DNA of 64,000 nucleotides from Rhodovibrionaceae bacterium. GTDB lineage: Bacteria > Pseudomonadota > Alphaproteobacteria > Kiloniellales > DSM-21159. Each line of letters starts with the position of its first letter. Position 1 is the first letter of the stretch. Position numbers and translations under genes: made by a program. The stretch lies in contig JANQMX010000111.1 in assembly GCA_028279885.1 (NCBI GenBank), positions 1-64,000 on the forward strand, read 5' to 3'. Positions 60,610-64,000 of the stretch are shown here, piece by piece. The notes beneath the pieces are model-generated. The model was not told the DNA's origin, did not search any database, and saw nothing but the letters and a program-made list of their open reading frames with translations.

Positions 60610-61770
60610 ATGCCATTGGAAAGCCAAGACTATCAAGAAATCCGTGAAGCCGTGCGCGCGCTCTGTGCTCGCTTCCCAAATGACTACTGGCGCGCCAAAG
60701 ACCGGGACCGTGCCTACCCGAGCGAATTTGTCGCGGCCCTCACGGAGGCTGGCTATCTCGCGGCCCTGATCCCGGAGGCCTACGGCGGGTCAGGCCTGCC
60801 GCTGGCGGCGGCCGCCGCCATCCTGGAAGAGATCCAGGCATCAGGCGGCAACGGCGCAGCTTGCCATGCGCAGATGTACACCATGGGCACCGTGCTGCGC
60901 CACGGCAGCGCCGCGCAGCGGGAGCGATATCTGCCGGAGATCGCCAGCGGCGCCCTGCGGCTGCAGGCCTTCGGTGTCACCGAACCGACCAGCGGCACCG
61001 ACACCCTATCGCTGCGCACCACGGCCGTGCGGGAAGGCGACAACTACCGGGTCAACGGCCAGAAGGTTTGGACCAGCCGGGCGGAGCACAGCGATCTCAT
61101 GCTGCTGTTGGCCCGCACGACGCCGAAGGACGAGGTGGCGCGCAAGGGCGAGGGGCTGTCGGTCTTCCTGGTCGATCTTCGTGCTGCGGTGGGCGAGGGC
61201 GTCACCATCCGGCCGCTGCGCACCATGATGAACCACGCGACGACCGAGGTTTTCTTCGACGATCTGCTGGTGCCGGCGGAGAACCTGATCGGGGAGGAGG
61301 GGCAGGGCTTCCGCTACATCCTCGACGGCATGAATGCCGAGCGTATCCTGATTGCGGCGGAGTGTCTCGGCGACGCCCGCTGGTTTCTCGACAAGGCCTG
61401 CGCCTACGCCAAGGAGCGCCAGGTCTTTGGCCGCCCCATCGGCCAGAACCAAGGCATTCAGTTTCCCTTGGCCCGCGCCTACAGTCAGCTCCAGGCCGCA
61501 CGCCTGATGGTGGCGGAAGCCTACCGGCTCTATGATGGCGGCGAACGCTGTGGGGAGCAGGCGAACCTGGCGAAGCTGCTCGCGGCCGATGCCTCCTGGG
61601 CCGCCGGCGAGGCCTGCCTGCAGACCCATGGCGGCTACGGTTTTGCCGAAGAGTTTGACGTGGAGCGCAAGTACCGCGAGGCCCGTCTCTATCAGGTGGC
61701 GCCGATCTCGACCAATCTCATCCTGAGCTATCTCTCCGAGCATGTCCTCGGGTTGCCTCGGAGTTACTAA
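60610..61770 (+). CDS. Acyl-CoA dehydrogenase, branched-chain type
   Basis: This 386-residue flavoprotein has the ACAD fold with [22 protein letters not shown] and [16 protein letters not shown]. The usual catalytic glutamate of medium-chain enzymes (in Y-E-G-T) is replaced by Ala-Pro (364-365), whereas Glu244 in GMNAERIL falls where isovaleryl-CoA dehydrogenase carries its base. This points to a branched-chain or terpenoid acyl-CoA. The next gene encodes a matching carboxylase beta subunit, so the pair probably works in leucine or isoprenoid-acid breakdown. Confidence 0.9.
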   Translation: MPLESQDYQEIREAVRALCARFPNDYWRAKDRDRAYPSEFVAALTEAGYLAALIPEAYGGSGLPLAAAAAILEEIQASGGNGAACHAQMYTMGTVLRHGSAAQRERYLPEIASGALRLQAFGVTEPTSGTDTLSLRTTAVREGDNYRVNGQKVWTSRAEHSDLMLLLARTTPKDEVARKGEGLSVFLVDLRAAVGEGVTIRPLRTMMNHATTEVFFDDLLVPAENLIGEEGQGFRYILDGMNAERILIAAECLGDARWFLDKACAYAKERQVFGRPIGQNQGIQFPLARAYSQLQAARLMVAEAYRLYDGGERCGEQANLAKLLAADASWAAGEACLQTHGGYGFAEEFDVERKYREARLYQVAPISTNLILSYLSEHVLGLPRSY

Positions 61771-61817
61771 GCGGTGGCTCTGGCCTATCCCTTGCCGGCA
61801 ATGCTAAGCAGCGCGCG

Positions 61818-63425
61818 ATGAGCGTCATCCGTAGCCAAGCCGATACCCGCAGCGCCGAGTACCGCGAGAACGTGGCCGCCATGCGCGCCCTGGTCGAAGA
61901 CCTGCGCGAGAAATCGGCCGGCATTCGCGAAGGCGGCGGCGAGGCGGCGCGCGCCAAGCACGAAGCGCGCGGCAAGCTCCTGCCGCGCGAGCGCATCCGC
62001 CGGCTGATGGACGCCGGCGCGCCCTTTCTCGAGCTCTCGCAGATGGCCGCCTATGAGGTCTACGGCGAGGCGGTCCCGGCGGCGGGCTTGGTCACCGGCA
62101 TAGGCCGAGTCTCGGGGCGCGAGTGCGTCATCATCGCCAACGACGCCACCGTCAAAGGCGGCACGTACTACCCGCTGACCGTCAAGAAGCATCTGCGCGC
62201 GCAAGAGATCGCGCGGGAAAACCGGCTGCCCTGCATCTATCTGGTCGACTCCGGCGGCGCGAACCTGCCGCGCCAGGACGAGGTCTTCCCGGACCGGGAC
62301 CACTTCGGGCGAATCTTCTACAATCAGGCGACCCTCTCGGCGGCCGGCGTGCCTCAGATCGCCGTGGTCATGGGCTCCTGCACCGCCGGCGGCGCTTACG
62401 TCCCGGCCATGTCGGACGAGTCCATCATCGTCAAAGGTCAAGGGACGATTTTCCTCGGCGGGCCACCGCTGGTGAAGGCGGCGACGGGTGAGGTGGTCAG
62501 CGCAGAAGAGCTGGGCGGCGCGGATGTGCACAGCCGCACTTCGGGCGTCACCGACCACTATGCGGAGAACGACGAGCACGCGCTGGCCATCGCGCGGCGC
62601 GTGGTGGCTCACCTAAATCGCCCCAAGCATCAATCGCTGGAGCTGGCGACCCCGCGCGCGCCGCTCTACGACCCGGAGGAGCTCTACGGCATCGTCCCGA
62701 CGGACTTGCGCAAGCCCTACGACGTCAAGGAGGTCATCGCCCGCCTGGTGGACGGCAGCGAGTTCGACGAGTTCAAGGCCCTCTACGGCACGACCCTGGT
62801 GACCGGTTTCGCCCACATCAACGGCTACCCGGTCGGTATTCTGGCCAACAACGGGATCCTCTTCTCCGAGTCGGCGCTGAAGGGCGCCCACTTCATCGAG
62901 CTTTGCTGCCAGCGCTCCATCCCGTTGATTTTCCTGCAGAACATTTCCGGCTTCATGGTCGGCCGCAAGTACGAGGCGGGCGGCATCGCCAAGGACGGCG
63001 CCAAGCTGGTGACAGCGGTTTCCTGCGCCCAGGTGCCGAAGTTCACACTGGTGGTCGGCGGCTCCTTCGGGGCCGGCAACTACGGTATGTGCGGCCGCGC
63101 CTTCGCGCCGCGGCTGCTTTGGATGTGGCCGAACGCGCGCATCTCGGTGATGGGTGGAGAGCAGGCGGCGAACGTGCTGGCCACGGTGCGCCGCGACGGG
63201 ATCGAAAGCCGGGGCGGCGCCTGGAGCGAGGACGAGGAAGAAACCTTCAAGGCGCCGATCCGAGAGCAGTACGAGCAGCAGGGCCATCCCTACTACGCCA
63301 GCGCACGCCTGTGGGACGACGGCATCGTCGACCCGGTGGAAAGCCGCATGGCCTTGGCGCTGGGGCTGTCCATGAGCCTCAACGCGCCGATCGAGCCGAC
63401 GCGTTTCGGGATTTTCCGGATGTAA
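61818..63425 (+). CDS. Acyl-CoA carboxylase carboxyltransferase (methylcrotonyl-CoA carboxylase beta type)
   Basis: This 535-residue biotin-dependent carboxyltransferase has the crotonase-like halves: [13 protein letters not shown] and [16 protein letters not shown] in the N-half (about 145-190), and [13 protein letters not shown] and [16 protein letters not shown] in the C-half (about 373-425), with [15 protein letters not shown]. These fit MCC beta (LiuB/MccB) and also geranyl-CoA carboxylase. The biotin-carrying alpha subunit is not in the window and may lie beyond its right end. Confidence 0.92.
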   Translation: MSVIRSQADTRSAEYRENVAAMRALVEDLREKSAGIREGGGEAARAKHEARGKLLPRERIRRLMDAGAPFLELSQMAAYEVYGEAVPAAGLVTGIGRVSGRECVIIANDATVKGGTYYPLTVKKHLRAQEIARENRLPCIYLVDSGGANLPRQDEVFPDRDHFGRIFYNQATLSAAGVPQIAVVMGSCTAGGAYVPAMSDESIIVKGQGTIFLGGPPLVKAATGEVVSAEELGGADVHSRTSGVTDHYAENDEHALAIARRVVAHLNRPKHQSLELATPRAPLYDPEELYGIVPTDLRKPYDVKEVIARLVDGSEFDEFKALYGTTLVTGFAHINGYPVGILANNGILFSESALKGAHFIELCCQRSIPLIFLQNISGFMVGRKYEAGGIAKDGAKLVTAVSCAQVPKFTLVVGGSFGAGNYGMCGRAFAPRLLWMWPNARISVMGGEQAANVLATVRRDGIESRGGAWSEDEEETFKAPIREQYEQQGHPYYASARLWDDGIVDPVESRMALALGLSMSLNAPIEPTRFGIFRM

Positions 63426-63558
63426 CCGCTTGCGAGGGTGGACCCCGTTCCCAGGTAAGGGGCAAGCCGCCGCGACAGACGGCGGGCGAACGCCCAGGCC
63501 GCCCGCAAAGAACCGCGGCCGGGTGCAGTCAGGGATGTGACTTTGGAGGAGTTGGTCT

Positions 63559-64000
63559 GTGCCGACAGTATTGATTACCGGGGCCAATCGCGGCATCGGC
63601 CTGCAGTACGCGAGAACCTATGGGCGCGACGGCTGGCGTGTTCACGCCTGCTGCCGTCATCCGGACAAGGCGAAGGCCTTGCGGGAGGATTGCGGTGGCG
63701 AGGTCGTGCTCCACCGCCTAGATGTGACCGACGGGCTCCGGGTCCAGGGCCTGGCGCGCGAGATGTCGGACGAACCAATCGACCTGCTGATCAACAACGC
63801 CGGCATGATGGGCCCCCGCGACGGCTTCGGCCACACGGACTACAACGCCTGGATGGACGCGCTGCAGGCCAACGCCTTGGCGCCCATGCGGATGGCCGAA
63901 GCGTTCGTCGGCTCGATGCGCGCCAGCGAGCGCAAGGTGATCGTGAACATGTCGTCCAAAATGGGCTCGATCGGCAGTAACCAGAAAAGCAACGCCCATA
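63559..64000 (+). CDS. SDR-family oxidoreductase (partial, cut by window end)
   Basis: The first 147 codons encode a classical short-chain dehydrogenase: TGANRGIG at 8-15, NNAGMMG, and VIVNMSSKMGSIGS with the catalytic serine; the Tyr-x3-Lys motif would lie just beyond the window. It starts at GTG 63559 with TTGGAGGAG upstream. Substrate is unknown. It lies 133 bases after the carboxylase gene, in a gap with a CCGCCG/CGGCGG hairpin (63467-63485). Confidence 0.88.
   Translation, partial: MPTVLITGANRGIGLQYARTYGRDGWRVHACCRHPDKAKALREDCGGEVVLHRLDVTDGLRVQGLAREMSDEPIDLLINNAGMMGPRDGFGHTDYNAWMDALQANALAPMRMAEAFVGSMRASERKVIVNMSSKMGSIGSNQKSNAH

Overview
The window is GC-rich, densely packed bacterial chromosome with short intergenic gaps and many 1-, 4- and 8-base start/stop overlaps. 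Several markers point to an alphaproteobacterium, most likely near Rhodospirillales/Kiloniellales: cpdR next to an N-formylglutamate amidohydrolase gene and an MmgR/alpha-r8-like sRNA, hopanoid genes (hpnA, hpnN), heterotetrameric sarcosine oxidase, a tripartite tricarboxylate transporter and MocR regulators. This placement is inferred from gene content only. No rRNA, phage, transposase or CRISPR array was seen.

Layout. 1-0.75 kb: tRNA-Lys and a small GIY-YIG gene bracketed by a 38-base direct repeat. 0.74-3.8 kb: tctCBA. 4-8 kb: a trypsin-like TPR protease converging on a subtilisin-like protease that overlaps a MocR/PdxR regulator. 8.1-19.4 kb: a catabolic cluster with an enolase-superfamily enzyme, a sugar-type ABC importer (ATPase, Tat-exported binding protein, two permeases), a YihU-like sulfolactaldehyde-reductase-type dehydrogenase, a zinc alcohol dehydrogenase, an aldehyde dehydrogenase and a homologue of the large subunit of N,N-dimethylformamidase. 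19.4-22.5 kb: modE-modA-modB-modC with a ModE-box-like palindrome over the modA start. 22.7-29.4 kb: hpnN, two small genes, hpnA, a DUF6134 protein and a GPH-type symporter. 29.6-35.3 kb: threonine degradation pair tdh-kbl, a DUF1499 lipoprotein, a PNPOx-fold protein, a signal-less gamma-glutamyltransferase and a DUF302 protein, closed by a strong terminator. 35.4-41.7 kb: soxBDAG and a LysR regulator. 41.7-48.7 kb, minus strand: DapA-like lyase/aldolase, binding protein, LivH, LivM, LivG, LivF and a 2-hydroxyacid dehydrogenase. 48.8-51.1 kb: two small genes and a TPR-sulfotransferase. 51.3-55.3 kb: an accessory-looking patch with a secreted sphingomyelinase-like phosphatase, an M81 peptidase, a decayed copy of the phosphatase 3' end, and a Tat-signal protein whose body resembles the catalytic core of alanyl-tRNA synthetase. 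55.6-58.6 kb: tRNA-Val, cpdR, N-formylglutamate amidohydrolase, the sRNA, a lytic transglycosylase and an ankyrin protein. 58.7-64 kb: a class V aminotransferase, a methyltransferase, an acyl-CoA dehydrogenase with a methylcrotonyl-CoA-carboxylase-type beta subunit, and an SDR gene cut by the window end.

The window reads as a versatile heterotroph's uptake and catabolism region: four importers (TTT, sugar ABC, molybdate, Liv-type), each next to dehydrogenases or lyases. The points most worth following are the Tat-signal alanyl-tRNA-synthetase-like protein and its patchwork neighbourhood, the 8-19 kb cluster with a sulfonate-type reductase signature, the sRNA with its conserved gene neighbourhood, and the ModE site overlapping the modA start codon.
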